A program made the position numbers and the translations under genes. 31,895 nt of DNA. Origin: SIG588 sp964515215 (GTDB lineage: Bacteria; Bacillota; Clostridia; Oscillospirales; Acutalibacteraceae). Below are positions 14,312 through 23,616 of this stretch, piece after piece (position 1 is the first letter of the stretch; the number at the start of each line of letters is the position of its first letter). The stretch is from NCBI GenBank assembly GCA_964515215.1, contig CAZESL010000011.1, forward strand, positions 1 through 31,895. Direction: 5' to 3'. The notes below the pieces were generated by a model, which worked only from the letters and a program-made list of their open reading frames with translations, was not told the origin of the DNA and made no database searches.

Positions 14312-17300
14312 TTACGCAGAAGCAGGGAAGTTGGTAATTTTCCGAACAGCGTACTGTAATATGAGTCGCGCGTCGGTCGAATCGACCTTGCCGCTGCCGT
14401 CCACGTCCGCCAATTCGACGTTCAGTGCCGAAGCATCGATCTTCTTCACCGCGTACTGCAACACCATACGGGCGTCGGTAGAGTCGATCTTACCGTTGCC
14501 GTCCACGTCACCGAGCAGGCCGCTTTCGACCTCACGCACCGCACCGCAGACGTTACAGTCGGCATCGCGGTCGTTGTCGTACACGTGCGTCGCAGGCGTA
14601 CGGGTCGCGCCGCAGACGTTACAATCCTTGTCGCACGCATTCGCGTAGACGTGTGCCGCAGGCGTACGGGTCGCACCGCAGACGTTACAGTTCGCGTCGC
14701 ACGCGTTGTCGTACACGTGTGCCGCGGGGGTGCGGGTCGCACCGCAGACGTTACAATCCGCATCGCACGCATTCGCGTACACATGTGCCGCGGGAGTGCG
14801 GACAGCGCCGCAGACGTTACAGCTTGCATCGCACGCGTTATCGTACACGTGTGCCGCAGGAGTGCGGGTCGCACCGCAAACGTTACAGTTTGCATCGCAC
14901 GCGTTATCGTACACGTGTGCCGCAGGAGTGCGGGTCGCACCGCAAACGTTACAGTTTGCGTCGCACGCGTTGCTGTAACGGTGTTCCTGCTGCACGGTGC
15001 GGGTGTTCCCGCAAACGTTGCACTGCGCGTCACACGCGGCGGTGTACACGTGATCCACTGCACGTTCGACGCCGCAACCGTTACACACCGTATCGCAAAC
15101 GTTGTCGTACGCGTGCGCCGCCACATCGTCGCGAACCACACCGCAACGGTTGCAGGACGGATCGCAACTGCCGCTGTAATCGTGAGCAACCTCTAATTCT
15201 TCGCCGCACAACGTGCAATTCGCTTGACAGTCGTTTTCACGCGTATGCCGATCGAGCGGCTCGCGTTCTGCGCCGCACACGTCGCAGAAGCCGTCGCACG
15301 GTGCCATGTAGGTATGCACCGTCACGCGGCCCGTACCGCAGACGTTACAATCCGTATCACACGCGTTGTCGTAGTCGTGCGCCTCGGCATCGGTGCGCAT
15401 GAAATTGCAAACGTTACAGATCGCGTCGCACACGGCATCGTAAACGTGCTCGGTCACGCGGGTCGCACCGCAGACGTTACAATTCGTATCGCACGCGTTG
15501 TCATACGTGTGCGCCGTACTCGTCTCACGCTCTTCACCGCAGAGATCACAGGTCGTGTCACACACGCCGCTGTATTGGTGCACGGCATCGCGCTGGGCAC
15601 CGCAAACGTCGCACACGGTGTCGGCATTGTCTTCGTACTCGTGCTCACCCACGGCAACACGCACATCGCCGCAGATATTGCAGACCGTGTCGCAATCGCC
15701 GGCATAGGTGTGTTCTGCCGCACGGGTCGCACCGCAGACATTACACGAGGTGTCACACGCGTTATCGTGCGTATGCTCGGCAAGGGCATCGCGCTCTTCG
15801 TCGCAGACGTTACAGTTCGTGTCGCAATCGCCGCTGTAGTCGTGGACGATCTCGCGCACCGTACCGCAGACGTTGCAATCCACGTCGCATGCATTGTCGT
15901 AGGTGTGTGCCGCGACGTCGGCCTGCGGCGCACCGCAGACGTTACACAGCGGGTCGCAGGCACCGCTGTAAGAATGTTCGACCGTGCGGGTCGCACCGCA
16001 GAGGTTACACACCGCATCGCACGCGTTGTCGTAGGTATGCGCCGCCGCGACCACGCGCACGGCGCCGCAGAGATCACACGTGGCGTCGCACGCGCTGCTG
16101 TAGGTGTGCGGCACTTCGCGCACCTCACCGCACAGGTTACAATCGGTATCGCACGCCGTGTCGTACGCGTGTTCGTGTGCACCGCTCACCGTGACGGTGA
16201 TGGTGTCCGTAAGACCGCTGTCGCTGGTGACGGTGACGGTGGTGGTGCCCGCACCGCGCAACCACAGCCAACCGCTTTCGCTCACCGTTGCCACCAACGG
16301 ATTGGCCGAGGTAAAGACGTAACCTTCGGGAGTGGCACCTGCGGGAGTGAATTCCACCGACAGTTGATACTCGTCGTTGATATCGCCCTCGATATCCCCT
16401 TCCGCGATGGTGATAGCGGTGAGCTCTTGTGCACGCTCGATGGTCAAGAGATAACTGTCCGCCTCACACTCGTAATACCGCAGGTACAGATAATACGTCT
16501 CGCCCGCCGTGAGGGTATACTCCAAGCGGAACTGCATGCCGTCGGCGTCATCGGCACGTGCCAATTCTTCCTCATTCACATCGTACAGCGCGATCATCGG
16601 ATCAACGTGACCGTCAATGAGCGAAGAGGTGAAGGCGTATTTACCGCTTTCGGCAGGTGTAAATGCAAAGACCGTAACGACCTCTTCCGTGCTGACTTCC
16701 GCCCGGTTGCTCGTAAGCGGTCGGGCCGCCTCTGCTATCGTTTTCAAAGTGACCGTAATGCTGTCGGTAAAGCCGCTCTCACTCGTCGCCGTAATCACGA
16801 CCGTACCCGACCGATAGAATTCCGCGTAACCGTCCTCATAGACTTCCGCAATTTCGGGATCGCTCGAAGTCCACGTGACTTCTTCACGTACGGCATTTTC
16901 GGGACCGAAGGTCACTTGGAAACGGTGTCCTCCACCGGGGAAGGCGGAGTAGGTGTCGCCGTCGGTGATGCTCATCGACGTGGCAGGCACCGTATCGGTC
17001 ACCGTCAGGGTGAAGTTATATTCGGCATTCGCATCGTATTGGTAAAGGTTGACGTAGTATCTCTCGCCTGCCGTCAGTTCGCCCTGCACCGTGACGTTGT
17101 CGTTGCCGCCGTAACCCGAGATGTACTCAAGGTCGGCATCCATCAAGAAGATCTCGCCATACGGTTCCTTGGCAAAGAGGAAGGAGTAGACGCCGTCCTC
17201 TGTCGGCACGAAGCAATACACCGGGGGGGTCTGCCCCACAATGGTACCGTTCAGGGGCACGTTCAACGTCAACGCGGGCGGCAGCGTGACCGTCACGGTG

Positions 17301-20300
17301 ATGCTGTCCTGAAGACCGCTCTCACTCGTCGCGGTCAGCGTCGCCGTACCTTCACCGATAAGCGAGATACTGCCCCACCAAGAGACGTATACCACCGACG
17401 GATCATCGGAAGTCCACGTGACCTCTTCTTCTTTGGCGTCTTCGGGGCCGAAGGTGACCGAGAGATTCAGCGAAGCGGACACAAGGCCTTGGACAGCGTC
17501 CCCTTGATCAATGGTCATTTCGGTCGCCGCCACCGTTTGGCTGACGCACACGGTGTAATCGCCATATTCTTCGTACGTCTGTACACTCAGGAAGTAGGTC
17601 TCGCCCGCTTCCAACTGTACCGCAATTTGCAATGCATAGTAGCCGGAACTACTGTTTATATAATCCCCGTTTTGATCGTAGATCCGACAGAACTTGTAAT
17701 ATCCGCTGTCGATCGTAAAGGTATACGTTTCGGTCTCGGGTGCAAGGAAGGAGTACACCGTCTTGCTGTGCGCTTGCATGATCCCTTCCGTTTGTACATC
17801 CGGTTGCAACGGCAAGGTCGCCTTGGAACGCACGACGATCTCATCCTGCAGACCGTTTGCACTCGTAGCGGTGATGACCGTAGTGCCCGCACCGACAAGA
17901 TACACCGTACCCTGCCCGTTCACCGTAGCGATTGATTCGTTGGCGGACGTATAGGTGACCGCCTCGACCAGCGCATCTTCCGGTTCAAACGTAACCGAAA
18001 GACCGATGACATCGCCTTCGAACCCTTCCGCAAAGTCGCCCTGGTCAATGACGAGTGCCGTGGCCGCTCCCGGACGGGTGATCTTCACCGTATAGTCCAC
18101 CGCCTCGTCACGCTCGTTGGACATATAGAGGTTATACACCTCACCGGCTTCAAAGTATCCGGAGTAGGACCAATTTTCGCTCCAGCAGTTACCCAGATAG
18201 CCGCCTTCCGGATAGCGGACCGCGTTGTTCTTATAGCCGCCGCCGAAGGTGATACGGTAAATGCCGTCTTCGGGAACTGTCCATTGATAAATACATGCGG
18301 ATTGCGGTGCAAGGGTGCCGCTCACATCGCCTTGCCACTCGTAGAGCTCCGTATTCGACACAGTGAAGGTGATGGAAGCGGTCAGCCCGCTCTCACTCGT
18401 CGCCGTAATCGTGACCGTACCGTCACCGACAAAATACACGCTGCCCCATTCGGTCACCGTGGCAACGCTCTCGTCACTGCTGTGCCACGTAACGTCTTCC
18501 GTCGCGCACCCTTCAGGGCCGAATTCCACGTGGAGATACGCGATATCGCCCTCTGCCACGGTGGTATCGTAATTCGGGATGGTCATCGTCTCGGCAGGTT
18601 GCAGTTTGATTGCTTGGACATAGTAGTTGCCGACACGGCTGGTATACGACTCCACACGCAGATAATACGTTTCACCCGCCGTCATTCTCCATTGCAGACG
18701 GAAGTTGTTGTAATCGCTCTCCAACCAGTTCCAATCGGCATCGTACAGATTCGCATACGGATCGGTCTCGTTACCGTAAGAATAGAAGCAATAGGTACCG
18801 TCCTCTGTCGGTGTGAAAGAAAACACGGTGGGAATGTTGCCGTTTTCGTTGTTGAAGGCATATTCCGTATCCAGTGCGATCGGATCGTAGTCTTTCACCG
18901 TCACAGTGATGCTGTCGGTAAAGCCGCTCTCACTCGTCGCCGTAATTGTCGCCGTGCCGATCGCCAGCAGATACGCTTCACCCCACTCGCTCACTGAAAC
19001 GATCTCGTCGTCACTCGACGACCACATGACCGATTCGCTCATCGCGTTGTCGGGGGTGAACGCTGCTTCAAAATAGACCGAGGTATTCATGTACCCCGTA
19101 CGGTCGCCGCCTACGATCGTCATACCCGTTGCAGGCACCAATGCCGCCACGGTCACGTCGTATGCCGCCACCGAATCCTCTTGGATACCTTCGAAGTAAA
19201 CGTAGTAGGTTTCACCCGCCGCGGCGTTCAGCAGGCAAGTGCCACTGGTCGTCCAGCTGTTGTGGATCGAGTCACCCCAACTGTCGCGTACGATAACGTG
19301 CTTATAATCGCCGCCATAGGTAATGCGGTAGCCGCCGTCACTCGGGAGCGTAAAGGCGTACGCCGCCTTTTCACCGTAAGCCAACGTGCCGTTCATCGTA
19401 TTGTCCAATGTGAGCGTCACGGCGGTGCTTACCGTCACGACTTCGCTGGCGGTAAGCCCGTTCTCGCTCGTGGCAGTGATCGTTGCAGTACCGACACCCA
19501 GCAGGTGCACTTCGCCCCACATATCCACCGTCGCGACCGACTCGTCGCTCGACGACCATTCAACACTTTCCCTAATGCACTCTTCGGGTGCAAAATCCGC
19601 CTCAAAATACAGCCATTCGCCAACGAAACCTTCGATCTCATCCGCGTAAATGATCAGCGATTCCGCCGGCATCAAGCGGGTCAGGTTCAAATCGTAGGAA
19701 GCACCGTTTCTACTCGTGCTGCAAACGGAGAGATAATAGGTCTCACCGGCCGTCAGCGTCACCTGCATCGAACCGTTGCCCCACACGTTGTTGAAACTGC
19801 GGCCCGCTGCATCGTACACGGTGGTGTCCCAGCTGTAGTCGGCGGACTCCATCTCTACCTTGTACACCCCGTCTTCTTCGGGGGTAAAGGCGAACACGTC
19901 GCTGACACCGAAGGGCAACGTGCCCGTCTCGGTCTCGCCCTCGCCGATCGCGGGAAGTTCCGATAGCGGCATTACTTTGAGCATCATCGTGTAGTTGCCG
20001 ACCAATTCCGACTGACTGTAATCATCGTGCCGCATCTGCACGTTGTAGGTCTTCCCGCCTTCCAGCAACACGCACGGGTACGCCGCCCAGCCGCTCCACG
20101 AGACGTAACCGTAGCCGTTTTCATCGTTCACGCGCAGATACTGTTCGAATTCTTCACCGACCGCCGTGCTGACGATACTGCACCACGCGTCTTCTTCGAG
20201 CGTGAACTGATACGCATCCGTTTCTTGGTATACCACCGTACCGCTCGCTTCCACCCCCGCCTCAAGCGGTGTGGGTGCCTTCACCGTTACGGTGACGCTG

Positions 20301-22639
20301 TCGGTAAGCCCGTTCCGGCTCGTTGCGGTAAGGGTCGCCGTGCCCGCCCCGCACAGGATCAGCCAGTTCGAGCCGTGATCGAACATCGCGACCGACTCGT
20401 CGCTCGATGTCCACGTGACGTATTCTTGCACGGCATTTTCGGGTGCAAACACCGCCTGCAACGCGTATTCTGCACCCACGAAGCCTTCAAAATCGCCGCC
20501 TTCAATGGTCAGCGATTCGGCAGGCGGCAGCCACATTGTCGTTACACTGTATTCCGCGCCGTTTTCATTACGACAGCGAACGATAAGGTAATAGGTTTCG
20601 CCCGCCGTAAGCTCTCTGCTCATCGCGCCGTTACCCCAAACGTTACCCAACTCGTCGCCCACGGTATCGTACAACTCAATGTACGTGTAATAATCGTATT
20701 CATCGGCATATTCGGAAGTGAATCGATACGTGCCGTCCACCTCGGGGGTAAACCGATAAAAATGAACGTCTTCCTCTTCCAACATTCCCGTTACCGTCCC
20801 GTCCACACTGAGCGTCTCCAGTGCAGACAGTGCGTTCACCGTAAGGAGCAATCGATAATTGCCGATCGTTTCCTGATCGCCGTAATCATCGTGTTGCACG
20901 CGCACGGTGTAGGTCTTACCGCCTTTCAGCAATGCGAACCGATAGATAGACGAACCGTCGAGCGAAACGTACCAATTTCCGTCTTCATCTTCCACTCTCA
21001 GATACTGCTGTATTCCTTCGTCCGCATCGTCCGTAAAGATGCTGGAGAACACGCACCACGCATCTTCTTGGAGCGTAAACTGATACATGTCGGCTTGTCC
21101 GTATGTCAGCGTACCGCTCACTTCTACACCCGATTCAAGCAGGTCGGGGGCTTTCACCGTGACGGTGATGCTGTCGGTAAGCCCGTTCTCACTCGTGGCG
21201 GTGACCGTCGCCGTGCCGGGCGTGTAGAGGTAAACGCGACCCCAATCGTCCACCTCAGCTACCGACTCATCGCTCGATTCCCACGTGACCGCTTCGGTGA
21301 TCGCATTTTCGGGGGCAAACTCCACGCGCAGATCGCGCGACTCATCTACATACCCTTCGATATCGCCGCCGACGATGGTCACCGACTTGGCAGGAACCAA
21401 CGGCGTGACGGTAAATACCCAACTGCCGACGCCCTCATTGTAGGTGCGCACCTGGAAATAGACGCATTCGCCCGCGTTTTCAAAAGCAACTTCGGTATCC
21501 AGACCCGTACCGCCGAAGGCGTTCATCTGCCATCCGTCGGCATCCAACAGCCGAGTTTCCGAAGATACGTCACCGCGGCCTTCCACGCGCACGGTACCTG
21601 CCTCGGTCGCCCGCAACACGAAGGTGACGTTGCCGTTCTCGTCCGTTTCAGCGCTTACCGTATCACCGTACACGAGCTCAACAGCGGGGCTGACGGTAAA
21701 CTCACGGGTAGCCACCAGGCCGTTTTCGCTCGTCGCGGTAATGGTGACCGTCCCCGCCGCATGGAAGGTAACGGAACCCCACGTGCTTACCGTGGCTTTC
21801 TCCTCGTCACTCGACTCCCACGTGACCGATTCCTCGATCGCATCCTCGGGAGCGAACGTGGTGTTGAGCGTAAACCGCGTGCCGATCTGCACCGTGTCGT
21901 AACCGCCTTCGATGGTCATCGACTCAGCAGGAGATAATTTTTTAACCGACAGGGAATATTCGCAATCCTCGCCCGAACCGTTATACAGGCGGAGGTAATA
22001 CGTCTTGCCTGCCGTCATTTCGTACTGGCAGTTTACGTTGTAACCCGACGAGGACGTGCCGTAACCGTCCCGATCGGTAATGGTGATACTTTTATACCAG
22101 TCGCCCGACTCACACGCGGCATACGTGCCGTCTTCTTCGGGAATAAACTTGTAGAACACGCACTCGCCGTTTTCGCCGTACGCGAGTGTGCCGACCCGGG
22201 GTTCTTCAAGCGTGATCTCGGGAAGCACTTCAAGCTCCAGCTTCACGCAGTAGGTACCGCTACTTTGGCCGCTGTACGGCTGAGCAACATAATAGTACGT
22301 CTCCCCGGCAGTAAGATCCGATGTTATGCGGAAATTCAAATTTCCTCCGTCGTCGTCGTCAGACCCAACACAATCCCTTTCACCGTCGTAGATGTACGCG
22401 CGCACGTCGTAATCGTTGTCGTAGGAATAGAAGACGTAGCGACCGCTCTCCTCCGGCACGAAAACAAAGGTTTGCACACCCCCGTTTTCCGCGGCGTCGA
22501 GCACCCACTCTTCACCGCAAAACAATGTGATCGCCTCTGCCGCCTCTTCTTCCGTAAGGGCGAACACCGAAAACGGTGTCACCGAAAGAAGCAGCGCGAG
22601 CGAAAGCAACCACGCCAGCATACGTTTACCCAGTTTCAT
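14312..22639 (-). CDS. Giant secreted PPC/Big2 protein with His/Cys tandem repeats and C-terminal dockerin
   Basis: This is a 2775-aa secreted protein. A signal peptide (basic MKLGKR, hydrophobic core, likely cut after SVFA at residue 27) comes first. Next is a long array of PPC-like beta-sandwich domains (ending in L-x-A-G-E-T-Y-Y strands) and Big2 Ig-like domains (W-x-S-S-D-E-S-V-A-x-V ... G-T-A-T-I-T-A-T-S). I count 10 Big2 domains, near residues 270, 455, 745, 1031, 1210, 1388, 1565, 1743, 1923 and 2115, and about 13 PPC-like units. From residue about 1030 the PPC-Big2 pair repeats about every 178 aa. Residues 2157-2706 are 25 His/Cys repeats. Residues 2707-2775 are a type I dockerin with two Ca-binding motifs (DVDGNGKIDSTD, DVDGSGKVDSTD). 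The start has GAGGAGG upstream. No catalytic domain is seen; a scaffold, binding or adhesion role is inferred. Confidence 0.93.
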   Translation of the reverse strand: MKLGKRMLAWLLSLALLLSVTPFSVFALTEEEAAEAITLFCGEEWVLDAAENGGVQTFVFVPEESGRYVFYSYDNDYDVRAYIYDGERDCVGSDDDDGGNLNFRITSDLTAGETYYYVAQPYSGQSSGTYCVKLELEVLPEITLEEPRVGTLAYGENGECVFYKFIPEEDGTYAACESGDWYKSITITDRDGYGTSSSGYNVNCQYEMTAGKTYYLRLYNGSGEDCEYSLSVKKLSPAESMTIEGGYDTVQIGTRFTLNTTFAPEDAIEESVTWESSDEEKATVSTWGSVTFHAAGTVTITATSENGLVATREFTVSPAVELVYGDTVSAETDENGNVTFVLRATEAGTVRVEGRGDVSSETRLLDADGWQMNAFGGTGLDTEVAFENAGECVYFQVRTYNEGVGSWVFTVTPLVPAKSVTIVGGDIEGYVDESRDLRVEFAPENAITEAVTWESSDESVAEVDDWGRVYLYTPGTATVTATSENGLTDSITVTVKAPDLLESGVEVSGTLTYGQADMYQFTLQEDAWCVFSSIFTDDADEGIQQYLRVEDEDGNWYVSLDGSSIYRFALLKGGKTYTVRVQHDDYGDQETIGNYRLLLTVNALSALETLSVDGTVTGMLEEEDVHFYRFTPEVDGTYRFTSEYADEYDYYTYIELYDTVGDELGNVWGNGAMSRELTAGETYYLIVRCRNENGAEYSVTTMWLPPAESLTIEGGDFEGFVGAEYALQAVFAPENAVQEYVTWTSSDESVAMFDHGSNWLILCGAGTATLTATSRNGLTDSVTVTVKAPTPLEAGVEASGTVVYQETDAYQFTLEEDAWCSIVSTAVGEEFEQYLRVNDENGYGYVSWSGWAAYPCVLLEGGKTYNVQMRHDDYSQSELVGNYTMMLKVMPLSELPAIGEGETETGTLPFGVSDVFAFTPEEDGVYKVEMESADYSWDTTVYDAAGRSFNNVWGNGSMQVTLTAGETYYLSVCSTSRNGASYDLNLTRLMPAESLIIYADEIEGFVGEWLYFEADFAPEECIRESVEWSSSDESVATVDMWGEVHLLGVGTATITATSENGLTASEVVTVSTAVTLTLDNTMNGTLAYGEKAAYAFTLPSDGGYRITYGGDYKHVIVRDSWGDSIHNSWTTSGTCLLNAAAGETYYVYFEGIQEDSVAAYDVTVAALVPATGMTIVGGDRTGYMNTSVYFEAAFTPDNAMSESVMWSSSDDEIVSVSEWGEAYLLAIGTATITATSESGFTDSITVTVKDYDPIALDTEYAFNNENGNIPTVFSFTPTEDGTYCFYSYGNETDPYANLYDADWNWLESDYNNFRLQWRMTAGETYYLRVESYTSRVGNYYVQAIKLQPAETMTIPNYDTTVAEGDIAYLHVEFGPEGCATEDVTWHSSDESVATVTEWGSVYFVGDGTVTITATSESGLTASITFTVSNTELYEWQGDVSGTLAPQSACIYQWTVPEDGIYRITFGGGYKNNAVRYPEGGYLGNCWSENWSYSGYFEAGEVYNLYMSNERDEAVDYTVKITRPGAATALVIDQGDFAEGFEGDVIGLSVTFEPEDALVEAVTYTSANESIATVNGQGTVYLVGAGTTVITATSANGLQDEIVVRSKATLPLQPDVQTEGIMQAHSKTVYSFLAPETETYTFTIDSGYYKFCRIYDQNGDYINSSSGYYALQIAVQLEAGETYFLSVQTYEEYGDYTVCVSQTVAATEMTIDQGDAVQGLVSASLNLSVTFGPEDAKEEEVTWTSDDPSVVYVSWWGSISLIGEGTATLTATSESGLQDSITVTVTLPPALTLNVPLNGTIVGQTPPVYCFVPTEDGVYSFLFAKEPYGEIFLMDADLEYISGYGGNDNVTVQGELTAGERYYVNLYQYDANAEYNFTLTVTDTVPATSMSITDGDTYSAFPGGGHRFQVTFGPENAVREEVTWTSSDPEIAEVYEDGYAEFYRSGTVVITATSESGFTDSITVTLKTIAEAARPLTSNRAEVSTEEVVTVFAFTPAESGKYAFTSSLIDGHVDPMIALYDVNEEELARADDADGMQFRLEYTLTAGETYYLYLRYYECEADSYLLTIERAQELTAITIAEGDIEGDINDEYQLSVEFTPAGATPEGYVFTSANPLVATVSESGWLWLRGAGTTTVTVTSDSGLTDTITVTVSGAHEHAYDTACDTDCNLCGEVREVPHTYSSACDATCDLCGAVRVVAAAHTYDNACDAVCNLCGATRTVEHSYSGACDPLCNVCGAPQADVAAHTYDNACDVDCNVCGTVREIVHDYSGDCDTNCNVCDEERDALAEHTHDNACDTSCNVCGATRAAEHTYAGDCDTVCNICGDVRVAVGEHEYEDNADTVCDVCGAQRDAVHQYSGVCDTTCDLCGEERETSTAHTYDNACDTNCNVCGATRVTEHVYDAVCDAICNVCNFMRTDAEAHDYDNACDTDCNVCGTGRVTVHTYMAPCDGFCDVCGAEREPLDRHTRENDCQANCTLCGEELEVAHDYSGSCDPSCNRCGVVRDDVAAHAYDNVCDTVCNGCGVERAVDHVYTAACDAQCNVCGNTRTVQQEHRYSNACDANCNVCGATRTPAAHVYDNACDANCNVCGATRTPAAHVYDNACDASCNVCGAVRTPAAHVYANACDADCNVCGATRTPAAHVYDNACDANCNVCGATRTPAAHVYANACDKDCNVCGATRTPATHVYDNDRDADCNVCGAVREVESGLLGDVDGNGKIDSTDARMVLQYAVKKIDASALNVELADVDGSGKVDSTDARLILQYAVRKITNFPASA
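14522..14983 (-). repeat. Seven near-identical 66-bp units (recent expansion)
   Basis: Repeats 19-25 are 66 bp each and nearly identical in DNA, unlike the diverged upstream repeats. Positions 14825-14893 and 14891-14959 are identical at a 66-bp offset. This indicates recent unequal recombination or slippage, and copy number may vary between strains. Confidence 0.9.
14522..16171 (-). repeat. 25 tandem His/Cys repeats within the giant protein
   Basis: This region codes for 25 repeats of the form H-x-Y-x3-C-x3-C-x2-C-G-x2-R. Repeats 1-18 alternate strictly between 21 and 23 residues (nine 44-aa pairs). Repeats 19-25 are each 22 residues. I count 25 lead His and 73 Cys; only repeats 9 and 25 lack the first Cys. 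One His and three Cys per repeat resembles a metal-binding set. I know of no characterised function for such repeats. Confidence 0.92.
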
Positions 22640-22684
22640 ACTGCAGTTCCTCCTCTGTTTTAATAAGCATTAAAACCTATTTAT

Positions 22685-22713
22685 ATATTAACAAATCGTT
22701 CACAAACTGTCAA
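22685..22713 (-). promoter_or_regulatory. Promoter of the giant dockerin protein gene
   Basis: On the minus strand, TTGACA (22708-22713), 17 bp, TAATAT (22685-22690). It lies about 45 bp before the start codon, after the terminator of the ribosomal operon, so the giant gene is an independent unit. Confidence 0.82.
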
Positions 22714-22782
22714 GGTGTCACCGCACTAAAGCGCTAAACAGTTCGACCAAATTTCACCGCTTATTTTTTGTTAAGGTATACA

Positions 22783-22818
22783 AAAACGCCCTCATCGCTT
22801 GTGCGACGAGGGCGTTTT
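22783..22818 (-). terminator. Terminator of the rpsF-ssb-rpsR operon
   Basis: A 16-bp stem (22783-22798 with 22803-22818, one mismatch) with loop TTGT. On the minus strand it is followed by a T run, 13 bp after the rpsR stop. Confidence 0.9.
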
Positions 22819-22831
22819 AAGAATTTGCTTA

Positions 22832-23089
22832 TCAGTCCGCAATAAACGGCAGCAAAGCGATCTGACGCGCACGCTTGATAGCGGTGGTCAGGTCACGCTG
22901 GTGGCGGGCACAAGTACCGGTCACACGGCGGGGCAGGATCTTCGCGCGCTCCGACATGAAGCGGCGCAGACGGGCCACGTCCTTGTAATCGATGAACTCC
23001 ACCTTGTCCACGCAGAAGCTGCAAACCTTGCGGCGGCCCTTACGAACAGGGCGTGCAGAGCGCTCGGCTCCTTCGGTTCTTTCAGCCAT
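22832..23089 (-). CDS. rpsR: 30S ribosomal protein S18
   Basis: This is an 85-aa S18, a small-subunit protein that pairs with S6 on 16S rRNA. The family core (F-I-D-Y-K-D-V-x-x-L-R-R-F, E-R-A-K-I-L-P-R-R-V-T-G) is intact. It keeps Cys residues in VCSFC and a later TCARHQR, so it looks like the zinc-binding (C+) form. AAGGAG lies upstream of the ATG. It is the third gene of the operon, 37 bp after ssb and directly before the terminator. Confidence 0.98.
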   Translation of the reverse strand: MAERTEGAERSARPVRKGRRKVCSFCVDKVEFIDYKDVARLRRFMSERAKILPRRVTGTCARHQRDLTTAIKRARQIALLPFIAD

Positions 23090-23126
23090 GACAATTCTCC
23101 TTTACAAAATCACTACGTGCCGCAAC

Positions 23127-23597
23127 TTAGAACGGCAGGTCTTCGTCGGCCACGATCTCCTCAAAGTCGCCTGCGGCGGCCGTGGAGAAAGCGGGGCGCG
23201 ACTCATTGTAGGCGGGCTGTTGCGGAGCGCCGAAACTCGGTGCGCCGTAACCCGCGTTGTACCCCGTGTTGCCGCCCGACTTCGCTTCACAGAAGAAAGC
23301 GTTGTCGACGACGACTTCGTACGCGGTGCGCTTGTTACCTTCCTTATCGGTATACTGACGGGACTGCAACGAGCCTTGCACGGCAATGCGCTGTCCCTTG
23401 TGGAAATACCGACTGATGAACTCCGCGGTCTGACGCCAGGCAACCAGATTGATAAAATCCGCCTGACGCTGTTCCTGCCCCTTCGGCTGGAACGCGCGGT
23501 CCACCGCGATGGTGAAGGACAATACGGGGATCTGCGACTGCGTCTGACGCAGTTCGGGGTCGGCGGTCAGTCGACCGAGCAAACAAACAGAATTCAT
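23127..23597 (-). CDS. ssb: Single-stranded DNA-binding protein
   Basis: This is a 156-aa SSB. The OB fold covers about residues 1-105 (MNSVCLLGRLTADPELR at the start, FINLVAWRQTAEF, RIAVQGSLQSRQY). A flexible Gly/Pro/Ala/Asn-rich linker and the acidic protein-docking tip DEDLPF follow. AGGAGGG lies before the ATG. It stands between rpsF and rpsR, the usual Firmicutes order, 19 bp after rpsF. Confidence 0.97.
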   Translation of the reverse strand: MNSVCLLGRLTADPELRQTQSQIPVLSFTIAVDRAFQPKGQEQRQADFINLVAWRQTAEFISRYFHKGQRIAVQGSLQSRQYTDKEGNKRTAYEVVVDNAFFCEAKSGGNTGYNAGYGAPSFGAPQQPAYNESRPAFSTAAAGDFEEIVADEDLPF

Positions 23598-23616
23598 TTG
23601 CCAATCCCTCCTAAAA

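Noticed and set aside
14522..14983. Regular 66-bp repeats considered as a CRISPR array
   Set aside because: The repeats are contiguous, with no unique spacers, stay in frame within the giant protein, and no cas gene is present.
15224..17935. Long open frame (about 900 codons) on the plus strand, antisense to the giant protein gene
   Set aside because: It mirrors the repetitive codon pattern of the minus-strand gene, has no ribosome binding site or recognisable domain, and reads as Arg/His/Val-rich low-complexity sequence.
20027..21937. Second long plus-strand open frame (about 636 codons) opposite the giant gene
   Set aside because: Same reason: a shadow of the PPC/Big2 codon pattern with no family similarity and no translation signals.
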